Source: Collybia mongolica (Eukaryota; Basidiomycota; Agaricomycetes; Agaricales; Clitocybaceae). From it: DNA of 64,000 bases. The stretch lies in the NCBI GenBank assembly GCA_013420905.1, contig JAAXNY010000009.1:2852001-2916000 (forward strand), in the 5' to 3' direction. Position numbers and translations under genes: made by a program. Position 1 is the stretch's first letter. The number at the start of each line of letters is the position of its first letter. The notes under the pieces were generated by a model, which worked only from the letters and a program-made list of their open reading frames with translations, made no database searches and was not told the DNA's origin. Below, in pieces: positions 45,120-57,473 of the stretch.

Positions 45120-45629
45120 AAGCCCTAGCGCGGGTCTATCCGCATCCGGCCCGCCACCCGACCCGCGGACCAGCCATCTGCCGGATACGGATGCGGATAA
45201 ATCCACAGCAGGACCGCAGGCTTATTAATAATATTATAGAAATATTTACATATTACAACCCAAATAATAATCGGATTAAATCACCGGTAATGTTTGCCAT
45301 CACTTAATTAGTGCTTGGTATTATGTGGACATCAAACCTTAGGTCGGCATGTGCCTATTAATGCTCAGGGCTTTGAGCTCAGCGTCCTCCATTTACAGTA
45401 TTTTCTTTCACAAATCTTGTGACAATAACAAACTAGTATATACACATTATATTGTAGAACCACATTGCAACAAGCCTGATACAGGCGGAACCATGAGAGA
45501 GGCGAGCAGTCTGGAGGAGGGGCGGATTGACTAAATTATGTGGTTATCCGCTGTTCATCTACGGATAGCTGATCCGTGGCGTGATCCGCAGGTACGGTTT
45601 ACGGACCAGCCGATCCGTGCTTGGGCTTA
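45120..45629. mobile_element. hAT-like MITE
   Basis: 510 bp. Flanks are GTTTTCCAT (45111-45119) and GTTTTTCAT (45630-45638), one C/T difference, so an 8-9 bp duplication. The ends AAGCCCTAGCGCGGGTC and, on the other strand, TAAGCCCAAGCACGGATC form imperfect inverted repeats. Subterminal TCCGCATCC / GGATCAGCTATCC-type GC-rich motifs face each other around an AT-rich core. No transposase is present. Length of duplication and end style fit non-autonomous hAT elements. Confidence 0.6.
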
Positions 45630-45765
45630 GTTTTTCATCTGACGCTATCAGGCTCGGCTCAATTTTCAAAAATCCCCAGTAGTATGGTCAACGTTAAGCA
45701 TCAGTTACCACTGTCAATATTTGACTCCGGACAATGGGAAGGTCTAGTATGCGTAGAGAGGTAGA

Positions 45766-45773
45766 TATAAAAG
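45766..45773 (+). promoter_or_regulatory. TATA box of P450 copy 2
   Basis: TATAAAAG, 73 bp before the ATG at 45846 and 137 bp after the MITE. Confidence 0.5.
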
Positions 45774-45845
45774 ACGTCGTGGCAGACTCCCTACTATCAG
45801 GGATATCCATTCCAACCGTCCTTTGCCATTCGTGAAGTAGCAGCA

Positions 45846-48308
45846 ATGTGGGCTGTCCTCCTACTGGTTTCCTTTGTTGTCACTCTCTATGTTATCCGAA
45901 GACTTCTTGACTACTGGGGGGCGATACATTCAATTGGGTCCGTGCCATACTTCTTTGCCTCTTATCATCTACTGACGAGGAAATATCAACGCTAGCAATC
46001 ATCCTGGCTATCGAACATTATTCTCTCAGTCAAGCCTTTTGGCCAGACTCTTACCCCCTATCCATGGCGTAAGTCCCGGAAGGAACTTTCTTTTTTGCCA
46101 CAAATTCCAAAGTGGGTCGCAAATCTCATTCTTCTAGTAACTGTCAAATTTACACAATTATAGTCTTCCAATTTTATGGTTGGGATACTCTTTCAGCGGT
46201 CGGTCTGATGTCACGCCTTTCCTTAGGATCCGCGTACTGATATTTCACCCTCAGGTTTCCGCTTGGCCACAGAGTGAAACCATCATAATTCTGGCAGATG
46301 CATGCGCAATCAAGGTTTGTTCAATGATATAATAGAAATGAGACACATTAATAACAGCAAATCAGGATGTTTTGATGTCAAGGTCACGGTTCCCAAAGCC
46401 TGTTCAGCATTACCAGGTTCTACAGGTCTTTGGCCGCAATATTATAGCTTCAGAAGGGGATGAGTGGAAGAAATTCCGAAAGATTGGAGCTCCCGCTTTC
46501 TCAGACGTGGGTTCTTGTCTTTAACTGATATTACAGTGTAACTCATCACATTGCAGAGGAACAACAGATTAGTGTGGGATGAAACTGTGAAAATTGTAGA
46601 CGATTTGTTCCAGAACGTTTGGGGCAGTCAAACGACAATAACAACAGACCACTGCGCGGACTTTATGCTATTCGTAAGTAGGCTATGCCATTCGATCTTC
46701 ATCTTGGTTGACGTGTATATCTTAGGTTGCACTTTTCGTCATTGGGATCGCAGGCTTGTTTTTTAAAATATGGTCTACCTTTGTGTTCCCTAATCGTTCA
46801 CACCATATAGGCTTTGGTCACAAAGTTTCATGGCAAGATGATGCAGAAATACCTGTCGGTCATCAAATGACCTTCAAAGACGCTCTCCACAACGTCTCTG
46901 CTGACATGTTTCTAAAGGCGGTCGTCCCGGACCGTGCACTCGTCCTCACAAAACGAACTAGGAACATCAAACTCGCCTTCGACGAACTTCGCGTGCGTTT
47001 CTGGCTCTTCAGTCAGTCTGCAGGGCTAACAGAATATATAGAAATATATGTCGGAGATGATTGAAGATCGCGAAGTTTCTGAAAAAGAGGAAAGATATGA
47101 TATTTTTGGCGGTCTCCTCAACGCAAATAATGACGATTCTACCAAAGCTAAGCTCACCGAAAGCGAGATCATTGGTAAATCATTTACTTTCCGTGCCCAT
47201 ATTTATCTTTATGCGATAAACGACCTGTTAGGAAACATATTCCTCTTCCTTCTGGCAGGACATGAGGTAAGCATGCCGTACACACAGGTGCTAAGGCTTA
47301 CAGTGAAGTACTACTCCTAAAGAGCACCGCACATGCCTTGTGCTTTACATTGGCGCTACTCGCTCTATATCAAGACGAACAAGAAATCCTGCAACAACAT
47401 ATCAAGTCGGTACTTTCGGATGGCAGGACTCCTGTATGTTAGTGTCTCGAAGGACTGGAACAAATATTAACCCATCCGTACTTTATAGACATACGAAGAC
47501 ATGAATCTGCTAACGCACTCTACCGCGTGAGTTCTCATATTTGCCATCTTTATTAGATATGCTTACATTACTAGAGTCTACTACGAAGCACTACGGATGT
47601 TCCCGCCTGTGATTTTACCCGTTTACCTAAATAAAGTATCTATTTATCTCTAGGATTCCAGGTAACCGCGATCCCCAAGGAAAGCGCAGAGGATACGTCT
47701 TTGACAGCCACCAGTGATGAAGGCGAAACGAAACGTGTTCCCGTCCCAAAGGGGACGACCCTTGTCATCGATATAGTGGGATTGCATTACAATCGTAAGC
47801 TGAATAGTATTTGGCGACAGATAATTCGCGCTTATATTCACTGCAGCTCGATATTGGGAGGACCCCGAAACCTTCAAGCCCGCTCGCTTCCTTGGGGATT
47901 GGTGTCATGATGCATTCCTACCATTTAGTGCTGGTAAGTGAAAGGCCCCGTCCTCTCTGTTTGTCTCTAATAGCGATTCAGGTGCGCGTGCTTGTCTAGG
48001 ACGAAGGTAAACTAATCTTACTTGACCGACTTGTACTTATACGCAATCAGGTTTTCCGAGACCGAAGGCATTGCGGTTTTGACAATGTTAGTGTCTCGAT
48101 ACAAGATCGAGGTAAAAGAGGAGCCTCGATTTGCCAATGAAACATTCGAAGCCAAACGGAATAGAATATTAGCGTGTAAGGCAGGCCTCACGTTGACGTG
48201 CGTTTTCTCGCGATCCGTTAGAGTGAAGAAACTCCAAAGCTAATGCCTTGCTTCAGCCCTACCCAAATGCCACTTGTTTTCAAGCTGCGAGACGCGAAAG
48301 GTGCATAG
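45846..48308 (+). CDS. Cytochrome P450, copy 2 (tandem paralogue)
   Basis: Same 18-exon plan as copy 1, with conserved intron positions and phases; about 521 aa, two residues shorter in exon 8 (QDDAEIPVGHQ against QDDTIRNIPVGHQ). The membrane anchor is MWAVLLLVSFVVTLYVI; the I-helix reads AGHEST, ExxR is YEALRMFPP, and the heme loop is FSAGARACLG. All joins are GT-AG except intron 7 (~46755), which starts GC where copy 1 has GT; GC-AG introns are usually spliced, so the gene is probably intact. The heme loop reads LGRRFSETEG where copy 1 has LGRKFFETEG. Ends T(P)TQMPLVFKLRDAKGA with TAG at 48306-48308. Its promoter lies just downstream of the MITE, so regulation may differ from copy 1. Confidence 0.87.
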
Positions 48309-50286
48309 ATCAGGTGGCATGCTACTGGCTCTTACATGAATTGCGAGCGAAAGGCTTATCCAACACTTCGCCTGCCTATTAACCCACCTAGTCACCTAGT
48401 GTCATGGAGACGTCGATGGATATCCTTCATATTTATTTGGTATTTCTACCTTACCTGTTGTTACAAAAATTGTACAATGCGATTGAATAGAACGACACTT
48501 ACGTCTCTAACTCATCAATGTCTTTGATTCACGAAGAGCGTCATTTGGGGTGATTGGCAAAAGCTAGTTGGTTTTTCGACTTCCGGAATGAGAACGTCGT
48601 CATCATAATAAGTAAAATGCGCCATGAGAACCATCTTCAAGTTGTTGGTTGAGACACCAAGACCATTACGGGGGGATGACAGCAACATACATCGTGAGGT
48701 CAATGGGCCGAAACGAGAAAAGTTCTCGACTCCAAAGGGTGGATTATTAGTAATGAGCCTTCGAGAACTGGGATTTCGATAGGTCAAACTAAGGACGATT
48801 TCGTTGATGAATAGCGGCTTGGCCCAACAATTGAACCAAAATCGCAGCATCGGCGAAAATCTGACCGCCCATTACCGGGAAAGGGATGGGTAATACCGCA
48901 CACCCTGTACAGTCAAGATTCTTATGTGTTCTCAGGTAAGTCAATAATCAAGTATGAGAGGATTATTGCAGCTGGCAGCCTTGCGAACACAGATCTGCGC
49001 TAAGTCATGGACCGGAAGTTCAGACGGATAACACTCGTTGGATTGAAACGTAGGTTGCAGTAGATTTAATGGGATGTTTTGGTCGCAGTGGCATCAACTT
49101 ACGACGTTGGGTCCGCTGTATGCACACAGGTTGTAGAGGCGGCCATAATCGTCCATCAGTAAGTGCTGGTGAAATGACGCTTGGAATAAAAATAGTGACA
49201 GAAGAGTCCAAGGAAGACGCATTGTACAGGTTGAACTGCGTATGTCGTAATTAAGCTTTCCTCGTAGCAAGGGTGATCTTGATTGGGATCAAGAGACTTG
49301 GACCGCTGATTATCATACTATAGAAATCTAGTTTCCTAGATGCTAGAGGTGGCGTGTGATTTGGCTGTATAAGGCTGCGCCAGGAAAAGAGAGGCGGGTC
49401 GTACCAGAGAGCAATTGTGAATCCCAGGAGAAAAGAGCCGGCAGTTCGAAGGGTAGCCCCCAGAGTGAGTTGGACATGGGTGACACGTGCCGTCGAGGAT
49501 AGTGAAGGGCGTCCATTGAAATTGATTCAGCGCTCCACCTTGCCTTCAAACTCATGCACGTTGGAGGCCCCCAAAGCCTGTCATAGCATTGCATCGAAAG
49601 CTTGAGCATTCTCGCGATCCAAAAAGGTCAGAGATAGGTACGAGCGAAATCCCGAAAAGTATTGACTTTTTAACGTTAAAGGTTGCAATGATGTCTCCGT
49701 AGATCCCCACATGCGAGGTCTGAAGGTCTGAAATTGTGGGCATGCCAATAACAGATGGTGGATAGTGTGTCCCTATCAACGCAACCACCAGGTTTGTACA
49801 CTGAAGAAAGACCTCATGCGCCTTGAGTACCATGTGGGGCGGCGCCTGCAGACCGCCTTGCATCTCTCCTAATTCTGCAACGGGGTTGTTTCTGGCCGGC
49901 CTAGAAGTTGACCGATGGATTCTCCACGTAGGGCCAAGAGAAGTAAAAAGGCCTTTGGCTGGAATTAAAGAAAAGATAGCATTTTGTTCGTTCTGCCTGC
50001 AGAGGACAGAATCCTATTTCAAGGCACCACCAGCCTTAAGCTTCGCCTTCCGTACCAAATCACCTAAACCTGGTTCGGAGAATGTGAACATAGCAGTAAG
50101 GGTTGTAGGGCACAAGAGAAATGTGTAAGTCGATAACTGAGGCAATGCGTGGTGAAAGTTCAAGTTGAATGAAAGTTTTGCGCCAAGATTGGCGCCGAGC
50201 GATCGCTCTAGCTGATTTCGAATTCGGTTAGGCGCGTACCGAATCTCAGACTCTTACCATCCACACACACAGTAACGACCTTAGAG
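48309..50286. other. Unresolved 2 kb between P450 copy 2 and CSN1
   Basis: Minus-strand frames at 48850-48515, 49609-49343 and 49863-49552 have hydrophobic or coding-like stretches and might be exons of one gene. I found no convincing splice chain or family. The CSN1 promoter must lie in the last 150 bp. Confidence 0.3.
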
Positions 50287-52159
50287 ATGGACGTCGACGA
50301 TGATAACCAAACTCAGCCAAGCAGCAGCCAACCCCAGCCCCAAACCCAACCATCCCGCCGAATCGTCGCCGTCGTAGATGAAGCGCATCCATTTGACCTT
50401 GAGAGCTACATAGCGAACTACTCCGGTTCATATCCTTCCCGACGTCCACTCCTGTCATGTTGACATTCTTTCAGGACGTACTGCCATTGACCGCCTGATC
50501 CACATCATCGGAATATGCCCTAACATTGCGCCAGAAGCGTTCCAACTCGCCGTACAACACGTTCACCAATCTCGCGACCCATCGCTATATCAACACGTCA
50601 TCTATGCATACGAGCAGCTGGCCTTGCTACCGGATGTGAACCTCCCTAATCATGTGGACATTGCACAATTGGATACAAAGTGGGCAGATGAGATGATCGC
50701 AAAGAATCAGGCCGAGCGCATCAAGCTCGAGGTGGAGTTGAAGACGTATACGAACAACATGATCAAGGAGAGCATACGCGTGCGCACGTTCAAACAAACT
50801 CTTATGTAAAGCACTCACGAGCATCCTTGTAGATGGCTCACCGAGACCTTGGTGACTTCTATCGATCATTGGGCGAATCTTCCAGCGCGTTGAAACACTA
50901 CACCAAATCTCGGGAATTCTGCACAACAAGCCAGCATGTTCTCGATATGTGCCTTTCTGTTCTTGAGGTGTATTTCATCTCTTCTGTACTGTTCTGATTT
51001 TCTCAAGTTCTTATGCGCGCCACCTAACTAGCTTCTGATCGAACAAAGAAACTACTCTCATCTACCAACGTATGTCTTCAAAGCCGAAGCTGCCCTCGAC
51101 GCTGCCACCGCCAACATCAGCAACAGCAACAATGCTGCCGGAGCGTCAAGTGCACCTGTTCCGATGGTCACAGCAGGCAGCAAGAAGAAGTCCGCAGAGC
51201 GAGAAAACATCCAATCCAAGCTGGATCTGGCCACTGCGTTGTCGCACCTGGGGCAGGCGAACTACGAGAAAGCAGCGTATCACTTGCTACGAATTGGACC
51301 TGCGAAGGAACTTGGAGATTGGGTTGGGAAGGTGAGTAATCCTCAGGTTCTAAGATACAGCCTATTGATCAGCTACTTAGATCGTGGCGGCTGGAGATAT
51401 AGCTGTTTATGGCACACTTTGTGCACTATCGAGCCTCCCTCGGTCCTCACTCAAAGCTCAATTGCTCGAAAATTCGATATTTGGTGTCTACATTGAGCAA
51501 GAACCATACGTCAGGGAGCTTATCGAGGCGTATATGAGCAGTAACTTCAAGACCGTCTTAGAGCTACTCTCTCGGTACTCCGTACAATCTTTTATCTATT
51601 AGGGCAGACGTTCCGTGCTAACTATGGTGCCCAGACCCGTCACCAAGTTGATATCCATCTGTCAAGCCACGTCTATGAACTGACAAACCTTATCCGCAAC
51701 TGGGCGGTCGTTCTGTACTTCCAACCATTTGCCACCATCAAGCTCGATCGCATGAGTGCCGCCTTTGGATGGACCGTTGAAGAAGTCGAGCAGCACGTCG
51801 TGGCGCTGATCCAGTCAGGGAGCATTCAAGGCCGCGTTGACAGCCAAAACAAAGTATGGAAAATCTATTCATGACTTACCCGCTCATGTTCTAAACGTTC
51901 TAACCTACTACTCGCCCTAAGATCCTCCATGCAAAGAAAACAGATTATCGTGCAGATCTATTTGCGCGCGCAATCAAGGCAGGGACGGAAATCCAGGCTA
52001 CGAACCGGAAGCTGCTCTTGAGGATGCGTTTGTGCGTTCCCTCCTCTTTTCCAATGTATTATCGTTTACCTCATCACGGACATATGCAGGCAACAGGCGG
52101 ACCTGGTCATCAAGCCACCAAAGGGGAACAGTAACCTCTCTGAAACGATACGAGAATGA
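50287..52159 (+). CDS. CSN1: COP9 signalosome complex subunit 1
   Basis: Eight exons: 50287-50425, 50475-50779, 50833-50967, 51032-51331, 51381-51581, 51635-51853, 51922-52031, 52090-52159; introns 48-68 bp, GT-AG. The joined frame is 493 codons, the usual size. A Gln/Pro-rich N-terminus is followed by the RPN7 helical repeat region ([32 protein letters not shown] TPR-like helices) and a C-terminal PCI domain ([56 protein letters not shown]). CSN1 is a scaffold of the COP9 signalosome, which removes NEDD8 from cullins and so tunes SCF ubiquitin ligases. No damage is seen. It is convergent with the ADH gene; their ends are 295 bp apart. Confidence 0.93.
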
Positions 52160-54417
52160 GACTAGGATATAGCCTTTATCGAGATCGGAGTTCTCCTCAC
52201 CGGTTGACTTTGTAACATCTCTCACCATATTAGAATTACTCTGTGTGTACCAATCGCTATGTGGGAGTTTGACTATGCAATCTGTCCTCATCATAAGGGA
52301 TATGCACGAGTCTACTACGTGCCACGCATCAACCTCACGTCAAGATCTATAGTCGTTCACAGTTGCGCCGCTCTGGGTGCTTTGGTTGTCGAAATTTGAC
52401 TCTCTTTTCCCAGTATCCTTTCGTTAATACATATATGCAAGACATTGAAGTAGTTACAAGCGAAGCACAACCCTTCCGGTGACCTTGCCTTCATCGAGAT
52501 CCTTAAGGACACTAATAAACAATGTACATCAGTATATAATCAGAGGCTGATTCCGAAAAGCTAACCTCTGAAGTTCACTAAATTCCTTGACTTCATACTG
52601 GCACTTCACCTTGCCTTGCGCGGCGAGCTGTAGAGCCTCGATAACATCCTGACGGTTCCTATTCATCCGCCATGTCAAAAGCATGTTTTAACAGGTGATC
52701 AGTGAAAGTACCCCAATGATGATCCCACGATAGTAAGTTTCTGCATTATGCGAATAGGTAAAATAGCGGATGACCCGAGTCAGTTGGCATACCTTGCCGA
52801 TCAACATGTTGACTGGTGCATTTAACATAGCACCTCCTCCTGGCATGCCAACACATACCAATGTCCCCGTATCGCGCAAGTACAACAGTGCTTCGTTAAA
52901 AGGCTTTGGCTGTGAAATTGGTGTCATAAAGGCCCTCTCGGAGAATGGATGTCGGAGGGAACGTACATGTCCAGCGGCAATAACAGCTGCTTGTGGGCCT
53001 GAACCACCAGTGGCGGCTTGGATATCTGCGATCAAGTTCTCCGACTCTCGGAAATCAACCCATTTCTCAGCGCCAAGTTTCAGGCATAGCTCTTTCTTCG
53101 CTTCGCCAGTGTCTGCAGTGATGCGTATATGAGGACAGTTTTCTCTGTGTATTCAAACCGCCTTACCAACAGCGAGGACTCGAAGGCCCATTGCGACAGC
53201 GTACTGTACGCCTGTGAATCGGTGTTTGGGCGTTGTTCCAGTTACGTGAAGATGTCGCTTACCCAAATGACCTAGTCCGCCCCCAGCACCTGATATTGAC
53301 ACCCAATCCCCCACACCTAGGTTCGCCTCTTTTAGGGCTCTATAAATCGTCAATCCCTGAGAAGTCCCGCTTTAGAAAAAGCGGCCAGGTGTGACACTAA
53401 GACCTTACTGCACATAGAAGAGGAGCGGCGGCTGCACTGTCGAGTTCATCAGGAATATGGGTGAGATAGTTCACATACGAAACCTGTCTCTGAGTTCGAC
53501 AAAGGCAGGAAGTAAAGGTGGAGGTTATTACTGACCACATATTGAGAGAATGTACCAGGAATCCTATAGCCATGAGAATGCGTGCGGCTCGTGGGACAGC
53601 CTGTGATTTCGCATGAGTATCTATTGTTTCAAGGCACAAACCAACTCCATACAAGATTCATGACCTTTTCGGCACATCTCGCAACTAACTTGGGTATAAG
53701 CGCGACATTGAGCACCGATGATAAATTATTCCGAACCTCATACAGACACGACCGATCCATTTGACGCCCACCCTATCTCCAACCTTGACCGACCCAGCTT
53801 CGCTATGTTCGCCAATAGCTACGACGTGCCCGACACACATATGTAAGCTACAGTGTAACGTACCATACGGTCCAGCGGGCGCATACAATGTAGTGTATGG
53901 TACGGTCCACGGACACTACATTGTCCGCTACAATTTAAATATGTAACTACATGTAGTTGTACCATACGGTTCTAGCGGACCACACACGGCCCCAACGGAT
54001 AGACATGTATTTCTGTATGGCCGTACGGCAATGATATATGGCACGGACTACATGTAGTCCTTGGCTGTATGGCAATTCTAGTGGACCACGCATGGCCCCA
54101 CCCATGTGGCTGTATGGCAATCATGTTCAGCACAGACTTGGCTCATGCCAATTAGCTTTGCAGTCTGAAATTGGTGCTGAACTTTGGCCACAATGGAACA
54201 GACCCTCAGCACATGGCCATAGGCTTTGGACAAGGATTGGCCGGCCTTGGACTTGGGATACTTTGGCTGGCCTCGGATTAACATTGGCACAATCCGGCCG
54301 GCCTTGGATTGAACTTGGCACACTCTGGCCAGTCTTGGGTTAAGTGTATATTTAAATATGTATTCTGGATTGTATTGAAACATGGCCAGATGTTTTGGAT
54401 AAAGATTGGCCTCTGCA

Positions 54418-54820
54418 CGGATTGGCTCGGCACTGACCGGCCTTGGCAACGGATTGGCTCGGCACTGACCGGCCTCTGCACGGATTGGCTCGGCACTGAC
54501 CGGCCTCGGCAACGGATTGGCTCGGCACTGACCGGCCTTGGCAACGGATTGGCTCGGCACTGACCGGCCTCTGCACGGATTGGCTCGGCACTGACCGGCC
54601 TCGGCAACGGATTGGCTCGGCACTGACCGGCCTCGGCAACGGATTGGCTCAGCACTGGCCAGCCTCGGCAACGGATTGGCTCAGCACTGACCGGCCTCAG
54701 CAACAGATTGGCTCAGCACTGACCAGCCTCAGCAACGGATTGGCTTGGCACTGGCCGGCCTTGGCAATGGATTGGCTCAGCACTGGCCGGCCTCGGCAAC
54801 AGATTGGCTCGGCAACAGAC
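54418..54820 (+). repeat. Minisatellite in left arm, 31/32-bp unit, ~12.5 copies
   Basis: Unit CGGATTGGCTCGGCACTGAC plus CGGCCTCGGCAA (32 bp), or ending CTCTGCA (31 bp). Copies 8-12 carry shared variants (CAGCACTGG, CAGCAA). Confidence 0.9.
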
Positions 54821-54839
54821 CACCTTTTTTAATCTGTGT

Positions 54840-54990
54840 CCTAGATTTTTTGGCTGGCCTCGGATTGACATTGGCACATTTTAGCTGGCTTCGGATTGAC
54901 ATTGGCACATTTTGGCTAGCCTCGGATTGACATTGGCACAATCCAGCCAGCCTCGGATTGAACTTGGCACACTCTAGCCAGTCTTGGATT
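54840..54990 (+). repeat. Second tandem repeat in left arm, ~35-bp unit
   Basis: CTCGGATTGACATTGGCACA with TTTTGGCTGGC-type spacers, about four copies; mirrored at 56205-56330. Confidence 0.75.
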
Positions 54991-56349
54991 AAGTGTATAT
55001 TTAAATCTGTATTCTGGATTGTATAGAAACATGGCCAGGTGTTTTGGATAAAGATTGGCCTCTGCACGGATTGGCTTGGTACTGGCCGGCTTCGGCAACA
55101 GACCACCTCGGCACCTAAAAAATGGCTACTAGTGCCAATGCACAGATACAGAGCTGCATGGATTTGAATCTGTGTCCTGGATTGTATAGAAACCTGACCA
55201 TAAGTCTTGGAAGCCAACTTGGCACTGTCTGGCCACCTCAGCAACAGGTGGCCTTGGCACCTGAAAAACATGGCCATTGGCACAAATGCTTAGAAACAGA
55301 GCTGCTTTATGTTTAAATCTCCATCCCGGATTGTATCCAAACATGGCTGTAGGCTTTGAAAGAGAAACATTATGCTGAGATAATCTCAAGGCATATGGCA
55401 GCATATGAGTGTATAAATGATAACGTGAGATACATCAAAGCAACTGGATATGGAGTGCATATGTGCTCCCCTTACTGGCAGACTGAAAGATGCATAGTTC
55501 TGTATCTGAGCATTCATACCAATGGCTGTGTGCTGAATTCACTCTCTGCCAAGGCCAATAGTAATCTAATTATAATAATTTAAAAAATGAAGCAGTTGTA
55601 TTTGAATGTACATAGCTCTGTATCTGGCCAGTGCTGAGCCAAATCTATGCAGAGGTTAATCCTCCTCCAAGGCCCATGTCCATGTTCTATACAATATAGG
55701 ATGCAGATTTAAATACCTGTGCATTGGCACCAGTAGCTGTTTTTTTGGGGGCTGAGGCCATTTGTTGCTGAGGCCGGCCAGTACCAAGCCAACCCATGCA
55801 GAGGCCAACCCTTTTAGAGACCTATGGCCATCTTTCTATACAATCCAGGGTGGATATTTGAACATATGCAGCTCTATATCTAAACATTGCTACCAGTAGC
55901 TGTGTTTTTCAGGTGCCAAGGCCACCTGTTGCTGAGGTGGCCAGACAGTGCCAAGTTGGCTTCCAAGACTTATGGTCAGGTTTCTATACAATCCAGGACA
56001 CAGATTCAAATCCATGCAGCTCTGTATCTGTGCATTGGCACTAGTAGCCATTTTTTAGGTGCCGAGGTGGTCTGTTGCCGAAGCCGGCCAGTACCAAGCC
56101 AATCCGTGCAGAGGCCAATCTTTATCCAAAACACCTGGCCATGTTTCTATACAATCCAGAATACAGATTTAAATATACACTTAATCCAAGACTGGCTAGA
56201 GTGTGCCAAGTTCAATCCGAGGCTGGCTGGATTGTGCCAATGTCAATCCGAGGCTAGCCAAAATGTGCCAATGTCAATCCGAAGCCAGCTAAAATGTGCC
56301 AATGTCAATCCGAGGCCAGCCAAAAAATCTAGGACACAGATTAAAAAAG

Positions 56350-56670
56350 GTGGTCTGTTGCCGAGCCAATCTGTTGCCGAGGCCGGCCAGTGCTGAGCCA
56401 ATCCATTGCCAAGGCCGGCCAGTGCCAAGCCAATCCGTTGCTGAGGCTGGTCAGTGCTGAGCCAATCTGTTGCTGAGGCCGGTCAGTGCTGAGCCAATCC
56501 GTTGCCGAGGCTGGCCAGTGCTGAGCCAATCCGTTGCCGAGGCCGGTCAGTGCCGAGCCAATCCGTGCAGAGGCCGGTCAGTGCCGAGCCAATCCGTTGC
56601 CAAGGCCGGTCAGTGCCGAGCCAATCCGTTGCCGAGGCCGGTCAGTGCCGAGCCAATCCGTGCAGAGGCC
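56350..56670 (-). repeat. Minisatellite in right arm, ~9.5 copies
   Basis: Inverted counterpart of 54418-54820. The variant order matches the left arm but about three units are missing. Confidence 0.85.
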
Positions 56671-57473
56671 AATCTTTATCCAAAACATCTGGCCATGTTT
56701 CAATACAATCCAGAATACATATTTAAATATACACTTAACCCAAGACTGGCCAGAGTGTGCCAAGTTCAATCCAAGGCCGGCCGGATTGTGCCAATGTTAA
56801 TCCGAGGCCAGCCAAAGTATCCCAAGTCCAAGGCCGGCCAATCCTTGTCCAAAGCCTATGGCCATGTGCTGAGGGTCTGTTCCATTGTGGCCAAAGTTCA
56901 GCACCAATTTCAGACTGCAAAGCTAATTGGCATGAGCCAAGTCTGTGCTGAACATGATTGCCATACAGCCACATGGGTGGGGCCATGCGTGGTCCACTAG
57001 AATTGCCATACAGCCAAGGACTACATGTAGTCCATGCCGAATATGAATACCATACGGCCACACGGAAATACATATCTATCCGTTGGGGCCGTGCGTGGTC
57101 CGCTAGAACCGCATGGTACGATTACATGTAGTTACATATTTCTATTGTAGCGGACAATGTAGCGTCCGCGGACCGTACCATACACTACATTGTATACGCC
57201 CGCTGGACCGTATGGTACGTTACATTGTAGCTTACCTACCTGCCCGACACCCTCATGGCCTCCTATGAGCGGAAGTGGCGCTTTCCATGCCCACTCGCCT
57301 CTTCCAACGTGAAGATCCGAGTGGCATACGCCTGTATAGTCGAGTTTGATCAGACATTCGCCGGGGCTTAACTCGGACGGCTGCTTGACCGGGTAGTCAT
57401 CCTTGATGTTGTATTCTTGGTCAAAGCCAGAAAGGATAGCAGTTTTGGCGGTGAGAGGGATTGTAGGTGACAT

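Larger units (their letters stand above)
53837..57240. mobile_element. 3.4-kb foldback (palindromic) element in the ADH gene
   Basis: 3,404 bp flanked by an exact 10-bp duplication TGCCCGACAC (53827-53836, 57241-57250). Arms of about 1.5 kb are near-identical inverted repeats (53837-~55370 against ~55800-57240) around a ~430-bp spacer; the ends share GTAAGCTACA.TGTAACGTACC. The outer ~250 bp are dense in nested small palindromes (TACATGTAGT, GTACCATACGGTCC). The inner arms hold minisatellites. The Arg/Pro/Ala/Glu-rich frames on both strands are translations of the repeat and not genes. A 9-11 bp duplication with long inverted ends resembles Mutator-like or Foldback elements. No transposase, so it is non-autonomous. 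Confidence 0.85.
52454..57473 (-). pseudogene. Zinc alcohol dehydrogenase (GroES-type), exon 1 split by a foldback element
   Basis: Minus strand. Coding pieces: 57473-57241, [element], 53826-53744, 53688-53653, 53600-53536, 53483-53409, 53356-53263, 53211-53167, 53112-52967, 52909-52793, 52740-52712, 52658-52566, 52511-52454. With the element and one 10-bp repeat removed, the frame is 358 codons with no stop, the normal ADH length. Catalytic zinc ligands Cys50 (GVCHSD) and His73-Glu74 (GGHEGVG) come before the break. Structural-zinc cysteines (SCEMCRKGHESCC), the NAD(P) motif [10 protein letters not shown] and the C-terminus GKVTGRVVLRL lie after it. It would interconvert alcohols and aldehydes or ketones. 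Splice sites are clean, so inactivation is recent. A GTAGGT donor-like sequence at the junction leaves a small chance of splicing around the insert. Confidence 0.88.

Noticed and set aside
54078..57000. Many Arg/Pro/Ala/Glu-rich ORFs on both strands
   Set aside because: They are six-frame readings of the 31/32-bp minisatellite and mirror-image arms, with no start context or conservation.
53837..57240. Foldback sequence as a natural ADH intron
   Set aside because: It is flanked by a 10-bp duplication inside a codon-continuous exon; other introns of the gene are 51-57 bp.
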